The notes beneath the pieces were generated by a model. It was not told where the DNA came from. It did not search any database and saw only the letters and a list, made by a program, of their open reading frames with translations. Positions 47,303-58,795 of a stretch of 64,000 bases of DNA are shown piece after piece. Position numbers and translations under genes: made by a program. How positions within the stretch are numbered: the stretch's first letter is position 1; each line of letters opens with the position of its first letter. Source of the stretch: Helicostylum pulchrum (taxonomy: Eukaryota; Mucoromycota; Mucoromycetes; Mucorales; Mucoraceae); the NCBI GenBank assembly GCA_025677825.1, contig JAIXMO010000050.1:62001-126000 (forward strand). The letters are read 5' to 3'.

Positions 47303-48846
47303 TTACATACTGAAGACTAAACAAGTACCATCATCAGAAGCAGTACAAATAACATTACCATCGCTATTTATTTGCAAAAAATAATAATATATGTATTAGT
47401 AAACAAAAATAATATTTTATAGTAAATAAAACTTACTCTGAGACTGCAATATCAAGTACGGTATCACGATGACCGGCCCAAGATTTGAGACACTGTCCAG
47501 TACGAGCATCCCACATCTTGACGGTTCTATCGGTAGAACATGTAGCGAGTAAAGGAGAATTCTTTACAAATTTAGCTTTCACCACAGCGTCTTCGTGACT
47601 TAAAGTAGCACGAAGACGTAAAGTTTGAACGTCCCAAATAGAGACCTTTCCGTCTACAGAACCAGTAGCAGCTAAAGGAAGTACATCACAGAAAGAAGAT
47701 GTTTCGATAGAGTCTGTATGGTTTTCTAAAGCAGCAACAATCTATATACATTCTATTTAGATACTAATTATTCATAAACTTCTTATTTTGTAACTTACAT
47801 GACCATTAGAAAGATTGACAAGACGAGCTTTACCAGAGACATCACCAGTGATGGCTAAAGTACTATCTTTGTTGACACTGACAGAGTTGATAGGATCAAC
47901 ATGGAAACGAGCATCGTCACCAGTTAAACGGAATTCAGCAGAAGCAGTCTTGGGGTCCCAAACAATAAAAGATGAGTCTTCAGAAGTAGAAACAACCTTC
48001 TTACCGTCTCTTGTGAAACCACCAGCTGTAACTGGGCCAGCATGACCGTTAAAGATATTCATGAATTTACCAGAAGGCACTAAATAGATTTTTTTTTTTT
48101 AGTTATCTCGGGATGTACGCACATATACCCTTATACACTTACTGGCCCACATCCAAATGGTAGAATCTGTAGCACCGGCTAATAAAATATTACCCTTAGG
48201 ATGCCAGTCGATCCAGATAACCTCATCAGGACCATCAACAGAGACACAGAAATCACCAGTCTCGGCATTCCAAACACGTACTTTACCATCCATAGCAGCA
48301 GAAGCGATATACTTACCGTCACAACTGAATGCAACCGCAGTAACAGAATCAGTATGTCCGTCAAGGACCTTCATCATCTCACCGTTATCACAACGCCAGA
48401 GATAACTTTTATCGTCGCCACCACCACTGCAGATAATACCGTTACTGGTAGGGTGCATAGCAATAGCATACACTGGTTCACGATGATCAAAGAAGCCTTG
48501 TACTGAGTCATCAGCAAGTTCCATAGTATTTTCATCATCGGGGTTGGGTCTGATTTCAAAGCCTATTTTTTTTTTTTTTTAGTCTCTGTTTTTTATGCTG
48601 TTTCCCTGTTATTTTAGAATTATCTTATTTACCGTCCATGTTTCCTTCGTCATCTTCGTCATCGTCCATGGGCTCGCCTTGATCTAAGTCGGGAATCTCT
48701 TCTTCAAGGACATCGTCTTCGTTAATGTATTCTTCTTCAACGAGGTTATCAAGTTCTTCTTCAAACTAACAAACAATATTGGTAAGCGTTTGCTCTTTTC
48801 GAGAGGTTTGGACCTACTTTTTCTTTACCTGTTCGGGGGCAGACAT
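47303..48846 (-). CDS. SQT1: AAMP / SQT1-type WD40 protein (ribosome assembly chaperone)
   Basis: Six exons (48846-48829, 48765-48633, 48562-48143, 48079-47799, 47741-47437, 47363-47303) encode 405 residues. An acidic N-terminus (about residues 7-65) precedes seven to eight WD40 blades, for example SGGGDDKSYLWR, AAMDGKVRVWN, ATDSTIWMWA, STSEDSSFIVWD, ATGSVDGKVSIWD and STDRTVKMWD. The acidic head followed by DHREPVYAIAMHP is typical of AAMP/Sqt1. Yeast Sqt1 chaperones ribosomal protein uL16 (Rpl10) co-translationally for loading onto the 60S subunit; human AAMP has added roles. The fit to Sqt1 function is inferred. Confidence 0.88.
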
Positions 48847-49217
48847 GTTCTATATGTAATGTGTTGTGCTTGATCAAAAAGAGAAAAAGCGAAAAAAAGA
48901 AAAATAGTTTTTGTACCGAAAAAAACCTACAACAGTCACAATTGGTGGATTACAAATATGTGTTTGGCTGTTAAAATAGTTGTTTTGATTTTCTCAAAGC
49001 GAGTTATGCATACAGTTTCTACATATCTCTCACTAACATTTTTTTTTAAAAGTTTAAAAATAATAAAGCTGATAAGTGCTTTATATTTTAATAATCTACG
49101 CTATAATTCAGTTGAATACTTATGTAAATAAGTTAATATATGCAGTAACATAAAAAAAGCAGTAACTGATCTGTGTGTGACAATTAAAGAATTTATTTGT
49201 AATAATACATCTACTTA
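48847..49217. other. Intergenic between SQT1 promoter and GH28 pseudogene
   Basis: 371 bp, AT-rich, no gene seen. Confidence 0.35.
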
Positions 49218-50488
49218 TTATCTACAGACGCCAATTATTCCAGAGTGTTTAAGGCTGTTACAAACATTCTTGGGAGTCTTGAAATGACCCTTGATATTAA
49301 TACCGGAAACAGAAAAGTAGGAACAAGGTGTATCCTTTGCGCAATCAAAGTTAACAATGGGGTTATATTTAACAGTTGAAGCAAATATAAAAGAAACTGT
49401 TAGTCATACATAAAAGTAGTCAAATAATAGATATATACTTATCCCCGAAATATTGGTAAAAGTAACACCACTAATATTCAAAGACTTGCTACCGTTCTTC
49501 TTATAGAAATTCATTTGGTTCTTGTCGCAGTAATGAGCGGTAACAACAATAAGGTTTTCATTGTTGGGAAGCTTGACGTTAATGAACTTGATGCTGAAAA
49601 CAGTACCCTTTCCTCCGCTCCGTGTCTTGATTCTAACACCGTCTTGACAGTTAATACATTCATTGTTGATAATAGTAACATCCTTGACGTTTTCGGTAGA
49701 GCCGTTCTTACCGAGACTACCGATACAATTTATGCGCAATTAAAAACGATGAGAAACATATTACTTGCGCATTTTTTTTTTTAGTTTAGTTACCTGAAAC
49801 CATGACCACCAACACATCAGACATTAGAAACAGTAATACTGGTGTTGACACCGTCTATAGCAGTACAATCATCACCAACAATGAGCTCATAATCCTTGAC
49901 AAGTAAGTTTTTGGTAGGAGAAATTTGCAAGGCGTCTGTGTTCGTGGGTCTGTTGCTGTTGGATGAAGCAGATTTAAAGTAGAGGTTATGGAGAACAACA
50001 TTTTAGGCGCTGGTGATACCCATATGATCTCTATGAGAGTTGAGGATCTTAAAGTGACCGAACTGAGAGCACTTGAGGGTAGTTCGAAGAACCGTATGAG
50101 CAGTAACGTCCTTGGCGTCCCCTCCAAGCTTGACCATTACCGATGAAAGAACCTCCGCCAGACATGTTGACATTTTCACCCTTTAAGGTAAGGAAAGTAC
50201 TTTCGCCCCTGCATTTCTTGTCGTAAGCAGGCAAGTATACTTTTCCTTGGAATCGATATAGACGTCCTTCAACTTTTCAATCTTCATCATGTTCTTAATG
50301 TAGTAAGGCTTGTCCTTGGGGAACACGACAGTACCACCACATCTGCAGTCGTTTAAAGCTTGCACAATAGTAATAGAGTCGTCTGTCTTGCTTTGAGAAA
50401 CAACACAACTTATGGGCGCAGCGTCGACATAAGAGGTTAAAGCTAAGGTGGAAATAATGGCAAGGCCGAAGGAGAGTAATTGAACCAT
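49218..50488 (-). pseudogene. Broken GH28 (exo)polygalacturonase gene
   Basis: Pectin-degrading GH28 beta-helix enzyme, secreted in intact relatives: the start has a signal peptide (MVQLLSFGLAIISTLALTSY to VDA, then APISC). Family marks are ISPTKNLLVKDYELIVGDDC, CVGGHGF and SIGSLGKNGSTENVKDV. Lesions seen: a one-base loss near 50245; another frame slip near 50118; in-frame stops at 50003-50005 and 49817-49819; intron 1 ends TG, not AG (49726-49727); and the exon before intron 2 reads GGGGATAAGT with no GT donor at 49442. The usual NTDG-x-D catalytic motif reads NTDALQ, lacking one acid. With this many hits the gene cannot give an active enzyme. Similarity is still high, so loss looks recent. 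Confidence 0.88.
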
Positions 50489-52097
50489 TTGATAGATAAA
50501 AGTTGGAATAGAAGTTGATAATAATTTTTACTTTTCTGGACCCTTTTTTTAACCCGTCAAAATAAAAAATACGAATACATAGAACTAAAGATAATACGTT
50601 AGTAGATAAAGATTATATGTACTTATAATAAGCGCGTGCGTCATTATGGTACTTAGCAGCAGTAAGCAAAAATAAGCCTTGTTTAAACAGAATTAATGAT
50701 AATTCAATGCCCAAAGAAAAAAAAAAATATTGTAAAGTCTTCCAATATTAAAGGTAGGTAAAAGTAGAAAATACTTGAGCTAGCTTGATATTCTACTTTT
50801 ACTATTGAATTAATCCAAGCATCTTCTAGAATTTTGATTAAATATGGAATCTGATAAATAAAGCAAAGTTTACTATACTTTTCTTTTTCCCTTGCACTTA
50901 CAATAAAACAAACAAATAATCTCCCACAGTATCTCCCTCTTTTTTTTTTGTATTCTATGTGTGTGTATGTCAATAACAAGCACGTACTGCTTTTAATTCT
51001 AGGTAATGGCGTACATGATTTGAGCAGATGGTACCATTCCTTTTTGCTTGAATAACAAAAAGTATTTCGTGAGCAACTAATAAGTTTCTTTGGCATAGAC
51101 AATACCTTTTTTTATACATATACCTTGTTCATACACTGAAGGTTTATATTGGGACTCCCTTCTGTTCATAACTGTAGGCCTCGAAATCATAGGACTTGTA
51201 ATCATAGGACTTGTAATTGTAGGAGGACATTTGAGCTAATAGTAAGTGGCAGTATGCAATATTTAAAATGCGTGATGTTTACAACCCATGATCAGACTGC
51301 TGGCGCCCTGTTTTTTTTGGGACCCTGCCAGCAAAGAAGATGCCGTTACTTTGTAAACCGAGAGAGATACATTTTATTAAATAAAAGATAATCGTATTTT
51401 TAACGTGTTCCCTTTTTAAAATTCAGTATATTTGTTGTATATTGTAATGTCGATAGTAAACTCCCTTTTATGTTTCCATTCATGCACTATGCAGCTATAT
51501 AAATGTCATTATATCGAAGGATGTCATATATAGTATTAAATAGTTTATCGTTAAATAAACATAGGCATTATTAAGAATATTGTAGATAATATTAATTAAA
51601 TATTTGCAGCAAGTAAAAAGTTTTAAGGTCTACTTTAATCGCGATAAATGGAATAAAACATGGCTAAGCCGAAGACAACCGGACTTTTGGACAAGACACC
51701 CTTTTTTTTTTTTTTTTTTTTTTCTTAGGCTACATCATAGTGCAGCATTAAGGGTTAGTTCTTCTGGTTGATGGGAACATATTGGTGTTTTGACAACTGA
51801 CCAATCAACAACACTATGTGGTAAGAAGAAATACATTCTTGGTAATGTCGAGAACCTCTTTTTTTTTTTTGGACATAAAAAAGATACAGTTATTTTAGTA
51901 AGATTTTATCATTCTCGATGTAAATACTAGCACTAATAGTTAAAAAGTTAAATCAAATTATTATAAATAGAAAATATGCCTTCAAGTTGACATACATGAA
52001 AAAAAGCACGCCTATTTCTTATTGGTACACACAGGAAGCATACATATACACGTATATAGAAAAAAAAAAGAATGGGGGATTTATTTATTATTTTTTT
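50489..52097. other. Gene-poor interval with tandem repeat and coding relic
   Basis: 1.6 kb. A 132-codon minus ORF at 50704-51102 is unrecognised and not accepted. Two and a half tandem copies of a 15-17-bp unit (ATCATAGGACTTGTA) lie at about 51184-51223. A relic of a protein C-terminus is at 51735-51860. A T22 run lies near 51701. Confidence 0.4.
51735..51860 (-). pseudogene. Possible C-terminal coding relic
   Basis: On the minus strand, about 40 codons read as protein without stops, including FFLPHSVVDWSVVKTPICSH and PEELTLNAAL, then TGA. Upstream it runs into an oligo-A tract. The family is not recognised. It looks like the tail of a gene or mobile-element ORF whose rest is gone. Confidence 0.25.
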
Positions 52098-52923
52098 TTA
52101 CAAAGAAGTCTTCCACTCTGGTGCATTAAAATTTAAACCCTTCCTTGAAGGTAAAGGTGTAGGAGGTGTTTGATATTGAGGAGATCCGACACTTGTAGCA
52201 GGAGGAGTAATGGATGGGGTAGGTATTTTTACTTTACATTGAATGATTTCACCATTCATATTAGTAGTATCAAATATTAAGTATCCATCTTCTTCTTTAT
52301 AGCCTTCGTTTTCATGTTGTTCAGGTTCCGTCATCATACTATTATTAGTAGTTGATTTTTGTTTATATTCTTCAAATTCAATTTGGATAGCATTGTATTT
52401 AGATAATAGTAATTGATGTTTATTAAATAAATCCAAGTATTGCTTATTTGTTACCACGGCTTCTTCATCATCACCATCATCATCATCATGCAGTCTGATA
52501 TTTTGTGGTTGTTGATCTGGCTTCATTGAAGGATGTAATAGAATTGGCTTATTATCTTCTAATGCTTGAAGCCGTTGTTCGAACCGTTTTTTAGTTACTT
52601 CTAGAGATAATAATCGTAGTTCCATTTCATCATATTTTTCTTGTCTAGCCCATAATGTATCTAAATTACTTGTATGCTTCTATATATTATAGGTTAATGC
52701 ATGATTTTATATTTAGATAACAAGTTATACAAACATGTGAAGCGTAAGACAAGTGTTGCGGTAAAGAGTGTGTTGTAATAGTTGTACGTTGATCATCCAT
52801 ATCTTCTTCATCCATAATACAGGAAGAAGAAGACGATGATGATGATGATTCCTTTTCTATAAACCGAACAATAGCGGGATCTATAAATGAAATAGAAGAA
52901 AGTGTATGTCTTCTTCTAAACAT
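52098..52923 (-). CDS. Hypothetical protein with coiled-coil segment
   Basis: Two exons (52923-52735 and 52679-52098) encode 256 residues. The start MFRRRHTLSSISFIDPAIV has a basic Ser motif (RRHTLSS) that could be a kinase site. A Ser run (SSSSSSSS) and acidic DEEDMDD follow. Around 64-105 is a helical, coiled-coil-like stretch (LWARQEKYDEMELRLLSLEV). Poly-Asp (DDDDGDDEE), another helix and a Pro/Thr-rich tail with TPSITPPATS and SRKGLNFNAPEWK complete it. No known domain is seen. It shares a 352-bp divergent region with the FHIP gene. Real gene likely, given the clean intron and composition. Confidence 0.65.
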
Positions 52924-53050
52924 TATCAAGTATATAACGTCAAAACCAACGTTTTTTTTTCTTCTTAATTTTCGTTTCGCTTTATATACACAAATGTATT
53001 AATACTAACCTAGTATAATCCATAATATATAATATGTTGAATAAATAACG

Positions 53051-53081
<31 letters not shown>

Positions 53082-53275
53082 AAAAAAAAAAGAAAGTTAT
53101 TATATTAATACTTTCCCCTCTTTCTCCTTCATTTTTTTTTTTTTTACTTGTAGAAAAAAAAAATAGTCCACGTCAGCCCAATCAAAGTATTAACCCCTAT
53201 TATTACATATACATATATATTATTTTACTCTCTTTTTTTTTCCCTTTTTTTAAAAAAAAAACATCATCTATTATC
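52924..53275. promoter_or_regulatory. Divergent upstream region with an A28 run
   Basis: 352 bp between a hypothetical gene (-) and the FHIP-like gene (+). It contains a 28-A run (53051-53078), further T and A runs and a T-run/A-run junction just before the ATG at 53276. Poly(dA:dT) tracts of this kind tend to exclude nucleosomes in fungal promoters. Confidence 0.45.
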
Positions 53276-56200
53276 ATGTCCATGTTCCTTTCCAAATTCC
53301 TTTCTGGAAGGAATGTGGCTAAAACCAAGCTAGAGTTATTAACAGAAGCTTGGACAAATATTCAAAAATATTATGAAACTGCTGCTGGTATAGTGTTATT
53401 AATACGAGGTTTCTTCTTTTTTTTAATACAAATAGAAACAGCAACAAAATAAAAAAATAAAAAAATAAAAATATTAACCCTTTTTTTTTCTATTTTAGAT
53501 CCTTTAAAAGATGCTGTTGATTTAACACCTATTCCTTGCAGTTTACAAAATATTGTAAAGTTAATCCAAGCAGAAGAAGTAGAACATCATCGAGCAAGTG
53601 GAAGTTTAGAAACTGGACCATGTTTAGAATATTTGTTACAAAAGCGCGTATTAGAAGAACTAGTTGAATTTGCTAAAGTCGATGTAACGTATACTTGATA
53701 ATTTATTTTCTGTGGTTTCTTAACAACTTTTCTCTTTTAAAAAAAAGACGCCGTATGGTATGCGAGTGCATTGTTTAAGATTCTTTTGTAGCCTAGTGAC
53801 CAACGTTCATGCTCAGTTACTACCAGAGCGAGCAGTTCATGTTCCGCTTCAAAAATTAATTACTTCCTGTCATCGATTGATTGCACATCATTATGAACAA
53901 TTGGCTACAGAAGTAGAAGTTAGCTTTGAAGAACGAACAGCAGCCATATCTGAATTATCATTGGAACTTGTAAAGCTAATGCATGGAGTATTTTCTCATT
54001 TTAAAGGAGCAAATGCAGCTCTGATGGATTTATTTTTTGAAAGGGGTTGGTGTAGAGCTTTAGGCGAAAACGTTTGGAGAAGCTCAAAAGATGGAAAAAA
54101 TTTACATAAAAGAAGAGAAAGCTTTGAAGAAAAAATCGCCTGGAATATATTTTTAACAGTAAATGTAACTGATCTTTTTAAAACTGTACAGTAGAGTCTA
54201 AATTTTTTTCTTTCTCTTACTGTAGCCAAGATTTGATATGTTTACTTATTTAATTGATTATATGAATATACCTGGTGAAACAGGTGAAATAGCCAGAGAA
54301 GCAATCTTGTTTGCTTTACGTTTATTAGAAGATGATCCTGAATACGTTTGTTATGTTGTAGAATATTCTGGATTATGCGAAGTCATGGTAAACTTATATT
54401 TTTTATATATATTTACTACAGCAAATTCTAATCAAAACCAACAATTTTTTTTTAAATAGGCTGAGAGACTTTCTCTATTCTTTGCTTGTTTACCAAAAAA
54501 TGCAGGCGCTTTCAATATTTCCAGTAACAACCGTGTTAGTGCTGTTAGAACGTCTAGAAGAAGCATTACATTTTCTGTGCCTGCCATGATCACCAACAAC
54601 AGTTTAATGATTACAGTCAATGCACAAAACAGTTTTAAAAAGAAGCGTAGAAAGCGTAGCCCATTTGACGTCAATTTTGTACGCACATTAGAATCCATCC
54701 AAGAAAAGGAGCGAGTAGTAGATGAATTTTATAGTTTTTGGGAATATTTAAATGATGTGGCTCGTGTTGCTGAAAAGAGATTAATGACCGCATTAATGGC
54801 GCAATTAACCACCATCTTTTGGCATCCAACTGTATGTGCTGCACTTAGTTCTCCTTCGGCTGAAACTGCTACTTCTGCAACTGCATATACTACTGAAATG
54901 ATTCGTTCCTTGACTGATCAAAGGTTATTACATGTCTTTTTAGTCGTACTCTTGGGTGAAGATGGTGGTATTGGAAAAGACATCGAGCCTGAAGTAAAAT
55001 CATATATGCCTATTCAAGATTTAATTGATGATGATCGTGATGATGAAGAAGTCATGTCCGCTCAAACTGGAAGTGACGATGAAGTAAAGAATTCGGATGA
55101 AACCACTAAAGCAAATAGTGAAGCTGCAGACGAAGACTGGACCTTACGTTTACTTTTAATTAATCGTATTGATGCTGAAAATCATGAACTTGCTTTAGCT
55201 TCGTTGCGTTTATTTGATACCATTATGGAAACTTATAATCAGTTTGCTATTTACAATCTAGTGCTTCGAAACTATCTCGATATTTCTCCCGATGGAGAAT
55301 ACATTGAAGATGAGCCCAGAGATGTCACTGATACTTCTTCGGTGGGATCAAAAGTAGTTGATAATGCTAGTATTGTCACCGTAGAAGAACCTGCTAAAGT
55401 GGATGATTTAGCTATTGGTGATAACGATTCTTCTTCCAATAGCAATACCAACAGTACTACTACAACGACGACGACGACTACTACTACTAAAAAGGAAAAT
55501 AAGACTGAAAAAGTACGCTGGCTTGTAGAAAGGTAAACTATAAAAAAAAAGTTGTTGCCCTCTTTTTATTTACTTGTATTCTTTTTTTTTTTCTTCTTCA
55601 GAGTATTATCTTTATTGCCATTGGAAGATGAACTTGAGCGTATGAAATCACCACCACTTTCTTCTGTTATTCAAACAGATTCGTTCAACTCTACAGTACA
55701 CGGATCAGAAGATCCCAGTACGAATCCTTATGCGGTTGTTCCTGGTAACAGTTATGATGATTACTTTCACGAAGCACAAGAAAGATTCCATTACGCTTTA
55801 TTAGCAAAGAATTTTTGGCAAACACCCTACCCACCTGTTAAAACCCGTAAGGACTTTGAACGTGAAGCAGAGAACCGTAAGGGACGCCCTAGTCGACCTA
55901 AAGATAGTGGCGTAGAAGTACCTACCGATCAAGCCAGTATTACCAGTACAACCACTACTACCACGAGTAAAAAACCCGAAGCATTTGAAGGATTATTTCT
56001 TAGTCGTATCTTTGATCAATTCTATAAAATGTTGGAATTACCAATGGAACAAAATTTGCTGGTCACCAGTATCTTGCAAAAGATTGCAGGTGTTGTAGAT
56101 AAACGTATGGATGGAGTTATTTGTGATTGGCGTGCGGTTCGAGTAGGTATTGATGGCGCACTTTATGGTGGTGTGTGGGCTCTACCAAGCGCAAAAAGTA

Positions 56201-57132
56201 ATCGTCGTAGTTTATATGCTTTATTGGAACAAGTAACGTTTGAAGCTTTAAAGAGAGCTCAGTTGGTTCCTAATTTTGAAACCCGGATTTCGTTAGCTAA
56301 AAAACGTGGTATCTTACCTGGTGGTGGTGCCGTGATACAGCCACAGAGTAACCCATCATTGACGACGGATCATCGTAGTAATGCACGAAGAGAGAGTAAT
56401 AGTAGTCATCATAACAATAGTACGGTTTCACCGCGAACAAGTGATCATATATCAAGAAGTCAACAAAGTCTTTCCAAAATCGTGTTTAATAAGGGATCAA
56501 CATCTACGTTGATGCCTTCTTCCCCACGTAGTCCTTCTATACCTACCGCAACTAAATCAGCAGGTCTTTTACCTTTGAGAATTACAAGGGATATGGGTAT
56601 TGGTGGTAGTGGAAATGGAAGTGGTGGTGGTGGTGGTGGATCACCTGGTGGACCCAACTCACCTTCTTCATCCTTCTTTCAAAATTCTCAACGAGCAAAT
56701 GCAACACCTGTCACCATGACAAACCCGTTTGCCAAACTTTCAAATTTTGTAAACTCTTATATTGTACTACAAGAGTTCTGTAAAGAACTTGCAGCGGTGA
56801 TACTGGTTAGACATGCTACTAATTATAATGAGATTGGATTTGTACGATACCAAGAACAGAGGGAGATGATGTTGATCGATCCAGGACAATCAGGTGTTAC
56901 TACGGGTGGTGGTAATAACACGCAAGATTGGTTAATGGATGAAGCCAATGATGATGATGAAGAAGATACCAATTATAAACAAAGAAATTTTGATAAATGG
57001 AAAAATAGAATCTCGGTCGTTTCTACTTTGGCAGATTGGAGAAGTGTAAGAAGTTTAGATACAATTGATGAAGCAATTACTGCTAGAGTACCCTCTAGAA
57101 CGACTGCTTCAACTGACGCCGTCCAGAGTTAA
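53276..57132 (+). CDS. FHIP / RAI16-like protein (FTS-Hook-FHIP dynein adaptor subunit)
   Basis: Six exons (53276-53387, 53499-53683, 53748-54185, 54226-54387, 54460-55532, 55602-57132) encode 1166 residues. The N-terminal half is all-helical and carries RAI16-like landmarks: CLEYLLQKRVLEELVEFAK, GMRVHCLRFFCSLVTNV, then IPGETGEIAREAILFALRLL and YVVEYSGLCEVMAERLS. Later, SLRLFDTIMETYNQFAIYNLVLRNYL is the second conserved block. In Aspergillus the FHIP protein with FTS and Hook links early endosomes to dynein. A basic patch (KKKRRKRS) and long Ser/Thr-, Gly- and Asp-rich inserts (runs of ACT/ACG and GGT codons) enlarge this copy. Assignment is based on these blocks. Confidence 0.82.
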
Positions 57133-57310
57133 ACCCCCCCCCCCTTTTTTTTTTGTTATCTTATTATTCCTTATTATTATATATATATATCAACTGTTCT
57201 TTTTCGTTTTTTAAAAAACTAATTACACTTATACCTTTTTCTTTTTTTCTTTTTTTATTTTTTACTATTTTTTTATTTTTTTTTTATTCTAATAAAAAAA
57301 ATGTGTTGTT

Positions 57311-58425
57311 TTATGCTGAAATTGCGGTAGAAATAAGAACACCAGTGGCTACACCAACATTTAAACTATCGATTGAACCATAAAAGTCGTCTTTACATGC
57401 ATTGGGGATACTAACAAATGATTTACAGCTGTTCTTGACGTTGGTACGAAGACCTGTTCCTTCATTACCCAATACTAAAATAACGGGCTTTTCACTAGTA
57501 TTTTGACGGAACTGAGTGAGTCCAATGGAAGGATTAGCATCACCTGCAGCACCAATAATATCCCATCCATTTTCATTTGATTCCTTCAAGAACTTGACCA
57601 GGTTGGGTGATGAATAGATATCCATCATTTCGATAGCTCCTGAACTAACTTTGGATACGGCAGGACTAAGTGGTGCACTGTTCTTACTGCAAAGTAATAC
57701 ACCGTCTACACCAAAGAAGTAAGCAGTCCTTAAAATTGATCCTAAATTCTATAATAATAATAAAGGTTTAGTATCATTTGGTATATTGTATATTACATAT
57801 ATATTGTACCTGAGGATCTTGAACTTCGTCTAACGCAATCCAAAAAGGTTGACGGTTATGTTGTTCAAATTTTATAGTGGCATATTCTTTTTGACTGTTA
57901 TTTTCTCGATCTTCTTCACTACCTCTCTTATTTACTCTAGGTACTGCTTCATATTGGTTATTGTTTACTGAAGATAAGGCACTAATCTCTATTGGGTTTC
58001 TTGCTGAAGCTTTCAATACGACACCCTTTTTTTTAAAAATAAAATAAAATACAAAACGTTACAAAAATTTATTTATTTTAATTTCTTTTTTCTTTCTTTA
58101 CCTGGTGAGTTTTATTATCTGTCAAATTATTAAGTTCACCTTTATCCATAGCGATCGTATAAATATTAGCCTCCTTTGATAACTGAAGAATCTTATCCAT
58201 CAATGTAGCATCTTTCTTTTGTGTTGTCTTCTTCTCATCCGATTCTAAAACGTATAAAGAATCAAGTACAGATCTCTTTTTGGATTGCAAGGCCGAAAGT
58301 ACACTAGACAGGCCATAAACGTGGTCCCATCCGCTACGGACAGGTGCAGTACGAGTGGGAAAGGGTTTACGGTACCCTGTGTTGGAGAAATTACGAACGA
58401 GTATACGAGATCGAAGAGCTGACAT
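57311..58425 (-). CDS. MRM1: Mitochondrial 21S rRNA 2'-O-ribose methyltransferase MRM1 (SpoU family)
   Basis: Three exons (58425-58102, 58025-57810, 57748-57311) encode 325 residues. The leader MSALRSRILVRNFSNTGYRKPFP is presequence-like. A substrate-binding part with GLSSVLSALQSKKR leads to the SPOUT knot motifs: LDEVQDPQNLGSILRTAYFF (motif 1), VILVLGNEGTGLR (motif 2) and SIPNACKDDFYGSIDSLNVG (motif 3). This matches MRM1/RlmB-like enzymes that methylate a ribose in the peptidyl-transferase loop of the large mitochondrial rRNA. The insertion RVNKRGSEEDRENNSQKE lies in a loop. Convergent with the FHIP gene (178 bp). Confidence 0.9.
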
Positions 58426-58722
58426 TGTGTTTGTTTAGGGAGAAAAGAAGTTTTTTTTTTTTTTCTTAAAAGAAAAATTTTCGTTTGAAATATAATAACT
58501 TGCTCATAATTTATTAACGTTGTTGGAAGGGGGGATAGTTGATGGTGTTCTGAACGTTAAGTTATTTGTTATAAGTGGTAAATACAAAACTACTACTAGC
58601 TTTTCGGTTATTACTTTATACAAAAAAAAAAAAAAGTGATGTACAGGGACCTCTTTGTTGATATTTACCAAAGAGGAAAACTTTTCGACGTCTCACGAAA
58701 AGCAAAACATTGGCAAAAAGGA

Positions 58723-58795
58723 TGCCTTCTATCAGAATTGAACTGATGACCTTCTGCTTACTAGGCAGACGCTCTGCCAACTGAGCCAAGAAGGC
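58723..58795 (-). tRNA. tRNA-Thr (anticodon AGU)
   Basis: 73-nt cloverleaf. Acceptor GCCTTCT pairs with AGAAGGC; D stem GCTC/GAGC; anticodon stem TCTGC/GCAGA around loop CTAGTAA, giving AGT at positions 34-36; T arm ATCAG-TTCAATT-CTGAT; discriminator A. No intron and no encoded CCA, as in eukaryotic nuclear tRNA genes. A34 would be read as inosine. The T loop starts TTC-A with an A-to-U variant of the usual GTTCRA context, which does not break pairing. A T-rich stretch downstream on the minus strand may terminate RNA polymerase III. Confidence 0.93.

Noticed and set aside
50704..51102. 132-codon minus-strand ORF
   Set aside because: Low-complexity FFFFF and KKKK from homopolymers, no recognisable domain, no introns or partner exons.
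51184..51223. Possible CRISPR-like array
   Set aside because: Only two and a half adjacent 15-17-bp copies with no spacers; a simple tandem repeat.
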